Shown here: in pieces, positions 41,752-49,828 of the stretch
Position numbering within the stretch: the stretch's first letter is position 1
Layout: each line of letters starts with the position of its first letter
Source: Cellulomonas fengjieae
Lineage (GTDB): Bacteria; Actinomycetota; Actinomycetes; Actinomycetales; Cellulomonadaceae
DNA: 64,000 bases
Reading direction: 5' to 3'
Assembly: GCF_018388465.1 (NCBI RefSeq)
Contig: NZ_CP074404.1
Coordinates: 2,728,001 to 2,792,000, forward strand
Notes under the pieces: generated by a model
Told to the model about the DNA's origin: nothing
What the model saw: only the letters and a program-made list of their open reading frames with translations
Databases searched by the model: none
Translations under genes and position numbers: made by a program

Positions 41752-42891
41752 ATGCCGGAGCCCACCGACCCCCTGCTCGACGCCCTCCGCGAGGCGCTCA
41801 CGCACGTCCTCGACCCCGAGATCAAACGCCCGATCACGGAGCTCGGCATGGTCCGGTCGATCGAGGTGGCAGGGACGCGCGCGACGGTCGGCATCGACCT
41901 GACGACGCCGGGCTGCCCCCTCAAGGACACGCTCACGCGCGACGTCAGCGCCGCGGCCGCGACGGTCCCGGGCATCGCCGACGTCTCCGTGGTGTTCGGC
42001 GTGATGTCGGCCGAGCAGCGCACCGCGCTGCGGACGCTGCTGCGGGGCACGGACAGCGAGCCGGTCATCCCGTTCGCGCAGCCCGGCTCGCTGACCAAGG
42101 TGTTCGCGATCGCGTCGGGCAAGGGCGGCGTGGGCAAGTCGTCGGTCACCGCCAACCTCGCGGTCGCGATGGCCGCCGACGGCCTGAAGGTGGGCGTGGT
42201 CGACGCCGACATCTACGGGTTCTCCATCCCGCGCATGCTCGGCGTCACGCGCCAGCCCACCCGGGTGGACGACATGCTGCTGCCGCCCGAGGCGTTCGGC
42301 GTGCTCGTGGTCTCGATCGGCATGTTCGTCCCGCCCGGCCAGCCCGTCGTGTGGCGGGGACCGATGCTGCACCGCGCGCTCCAGCAGTTCCTCGCGGACG
42401 TGTTCTGGGGCGACCTGGACGTGCTCCTGCTCGACCTGCCGCCCGGCACCGGGGACATCGCGATCTCCGTGGCGCAGCTGCTTCCCGGCTCGGAGCTGGT
42501 CGTGGTGACGACGCCGCAGCTGGCCGCCGCGGAGGTGGCCGAGCGCGCCGGCTCCGTGGCCGTGCAGACGCGCCAGCACGTGGTCGGCGTCGTGGAGAAC
42601 ATGTCCTGGCTCGAGCAGCCGGACGGGTCGCGGCTCGAGCTGTTCGGCGCCGGCGGCGGTCAGACCGTCGCCGACAACCTCTCCCGGATCACCGGTGGCG
42701 AGGTGCCGCTGCTCGGGCAGGTGCCGCTGGACGTGCGGCTGCGGGAGGCGGGTGACGCGGGAACCCCGGTGGTCCTGAGCGCGCCGGAGTCCCCCGCTGC
42801 GCAGGCCCTGGTCGGCGTGGCCCGGTCGCTGACCGCCCGCCGCCGCGGCCTGGCCGGCCGTTCCCTGGGCCTCACCCCGGCCGGCCGGTAG
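41752..42891 (+). CDS. Mrp/NBP35 family P-loop ATPase, Fe-S cluster carrier
   Basis: 379 residues. An N-terminal MIP18/DUF59 domain (about 5-90; GCPLKDTLTRDV) precedes the deviant Walker A GKGGVGKSS (123-131) and the DVLLLDLPPGTGD switch motif. Mrp proteins bind and deliver [4Fe-4S] clusters as dimers. The C-terminal CxxC that bridges the cluster in many Mrp proteins is absent here (VVENMSWLEQPDGSRLELFG), as in other actinobacterial forms, so cluster binding may differ. A promoter inside the gap suggests transcription independent of DUF1003. Confidence 0.9.
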   Translation: MPEPTDPLLDALREALTHVLDPEIKRPITELGMVRSIEVAGTRATVGIDLTTPGCPLKDTLTRDVSAAAATVPGIADVSVVFGVMSAEQRTALRTLLRGTDSEPVIPFAQPGSLTKVFAIASGKGGVGKSSVTANLAVAMAADGLKVGVVDADIYGFSIPRMLGVTRQPTRVDDMLLPPEAFGVLVVSIGMFVPPGQPVVWRGPMLHRALQQFLADVFWGDLDVLLLDLPPGTGDIAISVAQLLPGSELVVVTTPQLAAAEVAERAGSVAVQTRQHVVGVVENMSWLEQPDGSRLELFGAGGGQTVADNLSRITGGEVPLLGQVPLDVRLREAGDAGTPVVLSAPESPAAQALVGVARSLTARRRGLAGRSLGLTPAGR

Positions 42892-43105
42892 CCGGGCAGC
42901 CCCGACTCACCCGTCGGCAGGTGGCCGACCGGCGCCAGCCGGCCCGCCGCAGCCGGCCGCGCGTATCCGATCCGGCCGCTCCTGGTGCACCTGGTACGGG
43001 AGTGGCCCCTGGGGCGGCCCGGCAGTCCCGCCTGTCCCATCCGCCACAAGCGCGGCTCCATCGGACAGGTGCGACGGTCCCGTAGACGGCAGCCACGCCC
43101 ACCAC

Positions 43106-43140
43106 GTGTGTGAGCCTGTTGGATTGTGTGCGAGCATGTT
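43106..43140 (+). promoter_or_regulatory. direct repeats upstream of the DeoR gene (probable operator)
   Basis: GTGTGTGAGCCTGTT (43106-43120) and GTGTGCGAGCATGTT (43126-43140) match at 13 of 15 bases and start exactly 20 bases apart, about two helical turns, ending 3 bases before the DeoR start. A regulator dimer or tetramer on this site would block the deoR-galT-galK operon. Confidence 0.6.
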
Positions 43141-43143
43141 CAC

Positions 43144-43929
43144 ATGCTTGCGTCGCAGCGTCAGGAGCGGATCCTCGCCGCCGTGCGCGCCGAGGGAGCC
43201 GCTCGCGTGGCCGACCTGGTGGAGAGCCTCGACGTCTCGGACATGACCGTCCGGCGCGACATCGCCGAGCTCGCTCGCGCCGGGCTGGTCCGGCGCGTGC
43301 ACGGCGGCGCCGTCGCGCCCACCGTCGGGGGCCGACCCACCGACGAGCCGGGCTTCGAGGCCAAGCGCTCGCTCGCCGGTCCGCAGAAGGCCGCCATCGC
43401 CCGGGCCGCGCTGGCCACGATCCAGCCGGGTCAGGCGATCGCGCTGTCCGCGGGGACGACGACGTACCTGCTGGCGGAGCTGCTCGCGGGCTCCGGCGTC
43501 GAAGGGCTCACGATCGTCACGAACGGGCTGCGCATCGCCGACGCGCTCCAGGACGTGGCCGGCATCGAGGTGATCCTCACCGGCGGGGTGCGCACGCCGT
43601 CGGACGCGCTCGTCGGGCCCGTCGCCGACGCGACGCTGGCCAACCTGCGCGTCGACCGCACCTACCTCGGCGTGCACGGGCTCGATGCCAGCGGACTCAC
43701 CACCCCCAACCTCGCGGAGGCCGCCACGGACCGCGCGCTCATGGCGTGCGCGGCCGCGACCACCGTCCTGGCCGACCACACCAAGTGGGGCCTCGTCGGC
43801 CTGGCCCGCATCGCCCCGCTGGAGGACGTCGACACCCTGCTCACCGACGACGGCCTGCCCCCCGACGCCCGACGACACCTGACCGCGACCACCCTGGTCA
43901 CGGTCGCCACCGATGGAGCCACCCTGTGA
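43144..43929 (+). CDS. DeoR/GlpR family regulator of the galactose operon
   Basis: 261 residues from ATG at 43144. The DeoR helix-turn-helix (QRQERILAAVRAEGAARVAD, then VSDMTVRRDIAEL, then GLVRRVHGGA) is followed by the sugar-phosphate-sensing domain (ALSAGTTTYLLAELL, TNGLRIADAL, LTGGVRTPSDALVGP). It overlaps galT by four bases (GTGA) and leads galTK, so it very likely senses a galactose-pathway phosphate and represses its own operon through the adjacent direct repeats. Confidence 0.93.
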   Translation: MLASQRQERILAAVRAEGAARVADLVESLDVSDMTVRRDIAELARAGLVRRVHGGAVAPTVGGRPTDEPGFEAKRSLAGPQKAAIARAALATIQPGQAIALSAGTTTYLLAELLAGSGVEGLTIVTNGLRIADALQDVAGIEVILTGGVRTPSDALVGPVADATLANLRVDRTYLGVHGLDASGLTTPNLAEAATDRALMACAAATTVLADHTKWGLVGLARIAPLEDVDTLLTDDGLPPDARRHLTATTLVTVATDGATL

Positions 43930-45101
43930 ACGTCCGCATCACCCCGACCACGCTCGCGGATGGTCGCGAGCTCATCTACTTCGACGACTCCGAGCCGTAC
44001 GTGTCCGGCGGCGCGACGCGCACGCTGGTCGATGCCCGCCCGCTGCCGGACAGGTTCGCGCCCGTGCCCGGCCCGGACGGCGTGGCGCAGCCGGTCACCG
44101 GCCCGGAGCTGCGGCGCGACCCGCTGACCGGCGAGTGGATCCCGATGGCTGCCCACCGGATGAACCGCACGTTCCTGCCCCCGGCGGACGCCAACCCCCT
44201 GGCGCCCGCCAAGCCCGGAGCGGTGTACCAGGACGGCGAGATCCCGGCCGAGGACTACGACGTCGTCGTGTTCGAGAACCGGTTCCCCTCCCTGCTGGCG
44301 ATCCCCGGGGTCCCGGACGCGCCCGTGCAGCGCGACGGCGAGCCGCTGTGGACGGTGCGGCCGGCCGCGGGTCGGTGCGAGGTCATCTGCTTCTCGTCGG
44401 ACTCCAGCGCGTCGCTGAGCACGGTCTCCCCGAAGCGGATGCGCACGATCGTGGAGGCGTGGACGCAGCGGACCGAGGCGCTCAGCGCCCTGCCCGGCAT
44501 CGAGCAGGTCTTCGTGTTCGAGAACCGCGGCAAGGAGATCGGCGTCACGCTGCACCACCCCCACGGCCAGATCTACGCGTTCCCGTACATCACGCCGAAG
44601 ACGACCGCGATGCTGGCGCAGGCGCGCGCCCACCGCGAGCGCACCGGACGCCTGCTGGGCCGAGACGTCCTGGACGCCGAGCTGGCGCACGGCGAGCGCA
44701 TCGTCCTGGAGTCGGAGCACTGGGTGGCCTACGTGCCGTTCGCCGCGCGCTGGCCCGTCGAGGTGCACCTGGCGCCGCGCCGCGACGTGCCCGACCTGCC
44801 GGCGCTGACCGACGCGGAGCGCGACGACCTGTCGAGCGTGTACCTGACGCTGCTGCAGCGGCTGGACCGGTTCTTCGTCGGACCCGACGGCGAGCCCATC
44901 CCGCTGCCGTACATCTCCGGCTGGCACCAGGCCCCGACCCGCGAGGGCCGGGACGACTCGCGCCTGCACCTGCAGCTGTTCTCGGTGCTGCGCGCGCCGG
45001 GCAAGCTCAAGTACCTGGCGGGCGTCGAGTCCGGCATGGGCGCCTGGATCAGCGACACCACCCCCGAGCGCATCGCGACCCGACTGCAGGAGCTGGCATG
45101 A
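43926..45101 (+). CDS. galT: galactose-1-phosphate uridylyltransferase
   Basis: 391 residues from the GTG overlapping the deoR stop. The nucleophile motif HHPHGQIYAFPY contains the His-Pro-His in which His forms the uridylyl-enzyme intermediate; upstream are the NRFPSL and PAAGRCEVICF segments of the GalT fold. The enzyme exchanges UMP between UDP-glucose and galactose-1-phosphate in the Leloir pathway. Its last base overlaps the galK start (ATGA), so expression of the two is coupled. No galE is in the window. Confidence 0.95.
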   Translation: MNVRITPTTLADGRELIYFDDSEPYVSGGATRTLVDARPLPDRFAPVPGPDGVAQPVTGPELRRDPLTGEWIPMAAHRMNRTFLPPADANPLAPAKPGAVYQDGEIPAEDYDVVVFENRFPSLLAIPGVPDAPVQRDGEPLWTVRPAAGRCEVICFSSDSSASLSTVSPKRMRTIVEAWTQRTEALSALPGIEQVFVFENRGKEIGVTLHHPHGQIYAFPYITPKTTAMLAQARAHRERTGRLLGRDVLDAELAHGERIVLESEHWVAYVPFAARWPVEVHLAPRRDVPDLPALTDAERDDLSSVYLTLLQRLDRFFVGPDGEPIPLPYISGWHQAPTREGRDDSRLHLQLFSVLRAPGKLKYLAGVESGMGAWISDTTPERIATRLQELA

Positions 45102-46297
45102 GCATCGACTGGCTCGAGGACTGGGCACCCACCGACGGCGCGGAGCGCGCCGCGAGCGTGTTCCGGACCCGGTTCGACACCGAGCCCGAGGGCACCTGGT
45201 CGGCCCCGGGCCGCGTGAACCTCATCGGTGAGCACACGGACTACAACGGCGGCCTCTGCCTGCCGATCGCGCTCCCCCACCGCACCTACGCGGCGGTCCG
45301 CCGCCGCGACGACGACCTGGTGCGCCTGGTCTCCGCACAGGAGCCGACCGGGCTGCGCACCCTCGACCTCGCCGACGTCGCGCCCGGCGCGGTCGACGGC
45401 TGGGTGGGCTACGTGGTCGGTGTCGCCTGGGCGCTCCGGCAGGCCGGGCACGCCATCGGCGGGTTCGACGTCGCGATCGACTCGTGCGTGCCGTACGGCG
45501 CTGGCCTCTCGTCGTCGGCCGCGCTGGAGGCCTCGGTCGCGGTGGCGCTCGACGCGGTCTTCGGCCTGGGCCTCGAGGGGTCCGACGAGGGCCGCACGAC
45601 GCTGGCCGCCCTCTGCGTGCGCGCCGAGAACGAGATCGCGGGGGCGCCCACCGGTGGCATGGACCAGGCCGCGGCCCTGCGCGCCCGCGAGGGGGACGCG
45701 CTCCTGCTCGACTGCCTCGACGGGTCGGTCCGGCACGTGCCGTTCGATCTCGCGGCGCACGACCTGGCCCTCCTCGTCGTCGACACCCGCGCCGAGCACG
45801 CTCTGGTGGACGGCCAGTACGCGGCGCGTCGGGCGGCGTGCGAGGCGGCTGCCGCCACCCTGGGCGTCGAGACGCTCCGGGAGATCAACAGCGACCCCCG
45901 CGGGCTGGAGTGGGCGCTCGACAAGCTCGACGACGAGGACCAGGTGCGACGGGTCCGGCACGTCGTGACGGAGATCGACCGGGTCACCTGGTTCGTCGCG
46001 TTGCTCGACGCGGGCGAGGTCAGCCTGATCGGGACGCTCATGAACCAGTCGCACGCCTCCCTGCGCGACGACTACGAGGTGTCCTGCCGCGAGCTCGACC
46101 TGGTGGTCGACACGGCGCGCGCGGCCGGTGCGCTCGGTGCGCGGATGACCGGTGGCGGGTTCGGCGGGTCGGCGATCGCGCTGGTCGCCGCGGACGAGGT
46201 GGACCGCGTGGCGCACGCCGTCGCGGACGCGTTCGCCGACGCCGGCCTGCGCGCCCCGGGCTTCCTGGTGGCGACGGCGTCGGCCCCCGCAAGCTGA
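45098..46297 (+). CDS. galK: galactokinase
   Basis: 399 residues. GHMP-kinase motifs are complete: GRVNLIGEHTDYNGG (galactokinase signature, about 31-45), the ATP loop GAGLSSSAALEAS, and MTGGGFGGSAIAL near the end. It phosphorylates alpha-D-galactose at C1, supplying galT. It is the third gene of the deoR-galT-galK operon and is followed by a long inverted repeat that should terminate the transcript. Confidence 0.96.
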   Translation: MSIDWLEDWAPTDGAERAASVFRTRFDTEPEGTWSAPGRVNLIGEHTDYNGGLCLPIALPHRTYAAVRRRDDDLVRLVSAQEPTGLRTLDLADVAPGAVDGWVGYVVGVAWALRQAGHAIGGFDVAIDSCVPYGAGLSSSAALEASVAVALDAVFGLGLEGSDEGRTTLAALCVRAENEIAGAPTGGMDQAAALRAREGDALLLDCLDGSVRHVPFDLAAHDLALLVVDTRAEHALVDGQYAARRAACEAAAATLGVETLREINSDPRGLEWALDKLDDEDQVRRVRHVVTEIDRVTWFVALLDAGEVSLIGTLMNQSHASLRDDYEVSCRELDLVVDTARAAGALGARMTGGGFGGSAIALVAADEVDRVAHAVADAFADAGLRAPGFLVATASAPAS

Positions 46298-46318
46298 GCC
46301 GGCCAGTCCCGGCGCCCG

Positions 46319-46386
46319 CGAGATCGTGGGTTCGGCGCGAGATCGTGGCTGCGCATGCACGAGCTCGTGCCGAACCCACGATCTCG
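46319..46386. repeat. long inverted repeat after galK
   Basis: Perfect 18-bp arms CGAGATCGTGGGTTCGGC (46319-46336) and its complement (46369-46386) enclose 32 bases whose outer parts add about 5 more pairs and which hold a second partial copy of CGAGATCGTGG (46338-46348). It starts 22 bases after the galK stop. It can act as terminator, but its size and internal direct repeat resemble dispersed intergenic repeats of actinobacteria. Only this copy is in the window. Confidence 0.75.
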
Positions 46387-46551
46387 ACACGCGGGCTCAC
46401 GTGTGCCCGGTAGTGCACATCGCGCAGTAGTGTTCGGCGCACGGTAACGCGGTGCCCGCGCGAGCAGATCATCCTCACGACGGATCCCCTGCTCACGGCG
46501 GCGCCGATACGTTCCCGGAACACCTGCCGCATCGACACGAGGAGCCCGACC

Positions 46552-47571
46552 GTGGGGGTCACCCGCCGGATCATCTTCCCGACCATCCGCCTGATCCTGT
46601 GGGCGATCATCGCGGCCGCCCTGGTGAAGATCGCCTTCGCCGGTGCGGACGTGAGCACCGTCGACACCTCGCTCCAACCCACGGGCGCGGTCATGGAGCC
46701 GACCGTCGAGGTGGCCACCGGCACCGTGACCAACGCCGTGAGCGTGCAGGCGTCGGTCGTCGCCGACCCCGCGGTCGTCGTGCGGGCGACCCTGGCCGGC
46801 ACGGTGTCCAAGCTGCTCGTCGGGAACGGCGCGGCCGTGGCCGCCGGCACCCCCATCCTGACCATCCGCCAGGAGACGCCGCAGGACCCGGTCGTGAAGA
46901 CCGACCCCGAGACCGGTGAGGTGACGACGACCGAGCGCAAGCCCAAGGTGGTCGTCGAGACCGTCACGGCACCAATCGCCGGCACGCTCACCCTCCCCAC
47001 CCTCAAGGATCAGGTGGTGGCCGTGGGCGACGAGATCGGCAAGGTCGCCCCGGGCACGCTGTCGGTCACCGGGACGCTGACGCCCGACCAGCAGTACCGA
47101 CTCGTCGGCGCCCCGACCCAGGCCAGCGTCACCCTCAACGGCGGGCCCGCCCCGTTCGAGTGCACCAACCTGCGGGTCGGCGCGGCTCCGAGCGCCGGCT
47201 CCGACGCGGACGAGACCGCCGCGGCGAGTGCGTCCGGCATCATCACCTGCGCCATCCCGGCCGAGGTCACCGCGTTCCCGGGGCTGGGCGCGACGATCGA
47301 GATCACCAACGGCTCCGCCGCCGACGCCGTGGTCGTCCCGATCACGGCCGTGCAGGGCACCGTGCAGAAGGGCAACGTCTGGGTGGTCGCCGCGGACGGG
47401 ACCAACGAGAAGCGCGCGGTGGGCCTCGGGCTCACGGACGGCCAGCACGTGCAGATCACCGAGGGCCTCGCGGCGGGTGACACCGTGCTGGAGTTCATCC
47501 CGGTGCCCGGCGGTACGGGAAGACCCGTGGACTGCGACGTCGACTACGACCCGGCTGCGTGCGGCGGATGA
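46552..47571 (+). CDS. MacA/HlyD-like membrane fusion (adaptor) protein
   Basis: 339 residues from GTG with GAGGAG 8 bases upstream. One N-terminal membrane helix (about 9-30; IRLILWAIIAAALVKIAF) is followed by a secreted lipoyl/barrel-sandwich core (VVVRATLAGTVSKLLVGNGA, then VETVTAPIAGTLT) and a beta-barrel (VVVPITAVQGTVQKGNVWVV). This is the adaptor of a MacAB-like export system whose ATPase and permease follow with 4-base overlaps. A possible -10 box TAGTGT lies near 46428. Confidence 0.85.
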   Translation: MGVTRRIIFPTIRLILWAIIAAALVKIAFAGADVSTVDTSLQPTGAVMEPTVEVATGTVTNAVSVQASVVADPAVVVRATLAGTVSKLLVGNGAAVAAGTPILTIRQETPQDPVVKTDPETGEVTTTERKPKVVVETVTAPIAGTLTLPTLKDQVVAVGDEIGKVAPGTLSVTGTLTPDQQYRLVGAPTQASVTLNGGPAPFECTNLRVGAAPSAGSDADETAAASASGIITCAIPAEVTAFPGLGATIEITNGSAADAVVVPITAVQGTVQKGNVWVVAADGTNEKRAVGLGLTDGQHVQITEGLAAGDTVLEFIPVPGGTGRPVDCDVDYDPAACGG

Positions 47572-48347
47572 GCCTCCTCGAGCTGACCGACGTCACCCGC
47601 TCGGTCCGGCTGCCCGACGACCGCCTGCTGCACATCCTGCAGGGCGTGACCGTCGCGGTGGACGCCGGCGAGCACGTCGCCATCGTGGGCCGCTCCGGCA
47701 CCGGGAAGTCGACGCTGCTCAACATCCTCGGCCTGCTCGACGCGCCGACGACCGGGCAGTACCTGCTGGAGGGTGTGCCCATCGGCACCCTCTCGAACGG
47801 CGCGCGCACCAAGCGGCGCGGCCGGGACTTCGGCTTCGTGTTCCAGCAGTTCAACCTGCTGCCGGGCCGCACCGCCCTGGAGAACGTGGCCGCTCCCCTG
47901 CTCTACGCCAGCGGCCGGCAGTTCTGGTCCCGCACCCGGCTCGCCGCGCAGATGCTGGAGCGCGTCGGGCTGGGCGACCGCTTGGACACGATGCCCGAGA
48001 AGCTGTCGGGCGGCGAGCAGCAGCGCGTGGCGATCGCCCGCGCGCTCGTGCGCGGTCCTCGGGTGATCCTCGCCGACGAGCCCACCGGGGCGCTCGACGT
48101 GGAGACCGGCGGCGAGGTCATGGACCTGCTCGACGAGATCGCGTCCCAGACCGGCGCCGCCCTGGTCACGATCACGCACGACCTGGCCGTCGCGGCCCGC
48201 GCGGAGCGGCAGTACCGCCTCGCCGAGGGGGTCCTCCTGCCGATCTCGCTGGACACCACGTCCGAGTGGGTGGGCGACGTGCCGCTCGTGGCCGACCGCT
48301 CGTCGCACACCGAACGCCGGTTGCCGGACGCGGAGGTCCGCGCGTGA
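47568..48347 (+). CDS. MacB/LolD-type ABC transporter ATP-binding protein
   Basis: 259 residues from the ATG overlapping the previous stop. Walker A GRSGTGKST, Q-loop FQQFNLLPGRT, signature LSGGEQQRVAIARALV, Walker B VILADEPTGALD and H-loop ITHD are all intact. LolD/MacB ATPases power extrusion of lipoproteins, peptides or drugs by a mechanotransmission mechanism together with an FtsX-like permease, which is encoded next. Confidence 0.95.
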   Translation: MSLLELTDVTRSVRLPDDRLLHILQGVTVAVDAGEHVAIVGRSGTGKSTLLNILGLLDAPTTGQYLLEGVPIGTLSNGARTKRRGRDFGFVFQQFNLLPGRTALENVAAPLLYASGRQFWSRTRLAAQMLERVGLGDRLDTMPEKLSGGEQQRVAIARALVRGPRVILADEPTGALDVETGGEVMDLLDEIASQTGAALVTITHDLAVAARAERQYRLAEGVLLPISLDTTSEWVGDVPLVADRSSHTERRLPDAEVRA

Positions 48348-49582
48348 CCGGGGTGGTCGGTGCGATCGTCGAGGCCTGGGGCGAGCTGCGCATCCACCGG
48401 CTGCGCGTCCTGCTGGCGCTCATCGGCGTGGCCTGCGCGGTCGCTGCCATCACGGGCGTCACGGCGCTCGTCTCCATGCTCAACCAGTCCTTCAAGGAGC
48501 AGACCGAGCGCCAGGCGGGCCGGAGCATCACGCTCAACGTCGGCGCCTGGCCCCAGACCCCGGACGCGGTCGCGCCGACGGGCTGGGACGAGGAGTTCGA
48601 GCGCGTGCTGGAGCGCTACGACATCACCTATGCCAGCCGCGACGAGTGGACCCAGGCGCTGTTCCGCTTCCCCGACGGCACCCGGACGACCGAGGTGCGG
48701 GCGGTCGATGCGGACCACGGCACCATCAACCGCGTGGTGCCCGAGCAGGGCCGCTGGTTCACCGACGCGGACGACGACGCCCTGGCACCGACACTCGTCG
48801 TCAACCAGGCGTTCCTCGAGGCGCTCGGACTGGCGGACCTGTCCTCGCACCCCACGGTCCAGCTGGGCGATCGCGCCCCGGTCACGGCGTCGGTGATCGG
48901 CGTCGTGCGCAACGAGTGGGTCGACGCGGAGCCGTCCGCCTTCGTGCTGTACGAGCAGCTCCACCGCTGGATCGGCCCCGACGGGTCGGGCGCGCAGGCC
49001 GGCGGGTCCGGCGACGCCTCGGCGGGGATGCCCGCCCAGGTCCCCTCGATGCGGCTGTGGGTTCCCGCCGACCAGTCGCAGGCGATCGCGGCGAGCATCG
49101 AGCGGGACCTGGTGGCCGCCCTCCCGGGCTGGGAGGTGGGCGTGTCCGACAACAACTACGGCGACCAGTCGCTCGACGGTGCCACGAAGTGGGTCGGGAT
49201 CGGGGTCGGAGGGTTCGCGCTGCTGCTCGGCGGCCTCGGCCTGGTCAACATCGCGCTGGTGACCGTGCGGTACCGGATCCGTGAGATCGGCATCCGGCGG
49301 TCGTTCGGCGCCACGTCGGGACGGGTGTTCTTCGGGGTGCTGCTCGAGTCCGTGGTGGCCACGGTGGTCGCGGGGCTGGTGGGCGTGGTGCTGGCGGTCG
49401 CGATCATCAAGAACGTCCCGATCGAGCGGATGTTCGGCAGCGGGATCCAGGACATGCCGCCCTTCCCCGTCAGCGCGGCCCTGGTCGGGATGGCCGCCGC
49501 CGTGGGCGTGGGCGCCCTCGCCGGGCTGATCCCCGCGACGTTCGCCGTGCGGGTCAAGGTGATCGACGCCATCCGCTACTGA
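48344..49582 (+). CDS. MacB/FtsX-like ABC transporter permease
   Basis: 412 residues. One N-terminal membrane helix (about 20-45), a MacB-PCD periplasmic-type domain of about 240 residues, and three C-terminal helices (about 283-305, 335-360 and 370-395) separated by the REIGIRRSFGAT coupling-helix motif typical of FtsX/MacB permeases. It completes the first adaptor-ATPase-permease operon, closed by the hairpin at 49678-49719. Cargo is unknown. Confidence 0.92.
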   Translation: MTGVVGAIVEAWGELRIHRLRVLLALIGVACAVAAITGVTALVSMLNQSFKEQTERQAGRSITLNVGAWPQTPDAVAPTGWDEEFERVLERYDITYASRDEWTQALFRFPDGTRTTEVRAVDADHGTINRVVPEQGRWFTDADDDALAPTLVVNQAFLEALGLADLSSHPTVQLGDRAPVTASVIGVVRNEWVDAEPSAFVLYEQLHRWIGPDGSGAQAGGSGDASAGMPAQVPSMRLWVPADQSQAIAASIERDLVAALPGWEVGVSDNNYGDQSLDGATKWVGIGVGGFALLLGGLGLVNIALVTVRYRIREIGIRRSFGATSGRVFFGVLLESVVATVVAGLVGVVLAVAIIKNVPIERMFGSGIQDMPPFPVSAALVGMAAAVGVGALAGLIPATFAVRVKVIDAIRY

Positions 49583-49677
49583 AGGATGACCGCCCGCGAC
49601 GGTTCTACACCTTGCGGTGGATGTGCCCGGGGGGACGGCTTCCCTAGCCTCGGGGCGTGCCGTTGGCGCAGCAACCG

Positions 49678-49719
49678 CGAGCGCCGGGTATCCGCGGAGG
49701 GGCGGATACCCGGCGCTCG
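49678..49719. terminator. terminator hairpin between the two MacAB-like loci
   Basis: Perfect 18-bp arms CGAGCGCCGGGTATCCGC and GCGGATACCCGGCGCTCG with a 6-base loop, 96 bases after the permease stop. Confidence 0.85.
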
Positions 49720-49828
49720 TCTCGCGGTTCCGTCCGAAACGTGGTACATGCCGCCGCGCCGAGCGCTATGTTTCGTCGGCACCAGTGAGCAGGACCATGA
49801 CTCCAGCGCGCCGAAGGGGCCCGACATC

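Noticed and set aside
42892..43105. Possible terminator after mrp (GTCGGC/GCCGAC, 42913-42929)
   Set aside because: Only a 6-bp stem in a region where GC-rich chance pairings are frequent; not strong enough to list as a feature.
43926..46297. galT-galK considered as a horizontally acquired island
   Set aside because: Base composition, codon use and 4-base overlaps match the surroundings; the long inverted repeat after it is not linked to any transposase here.
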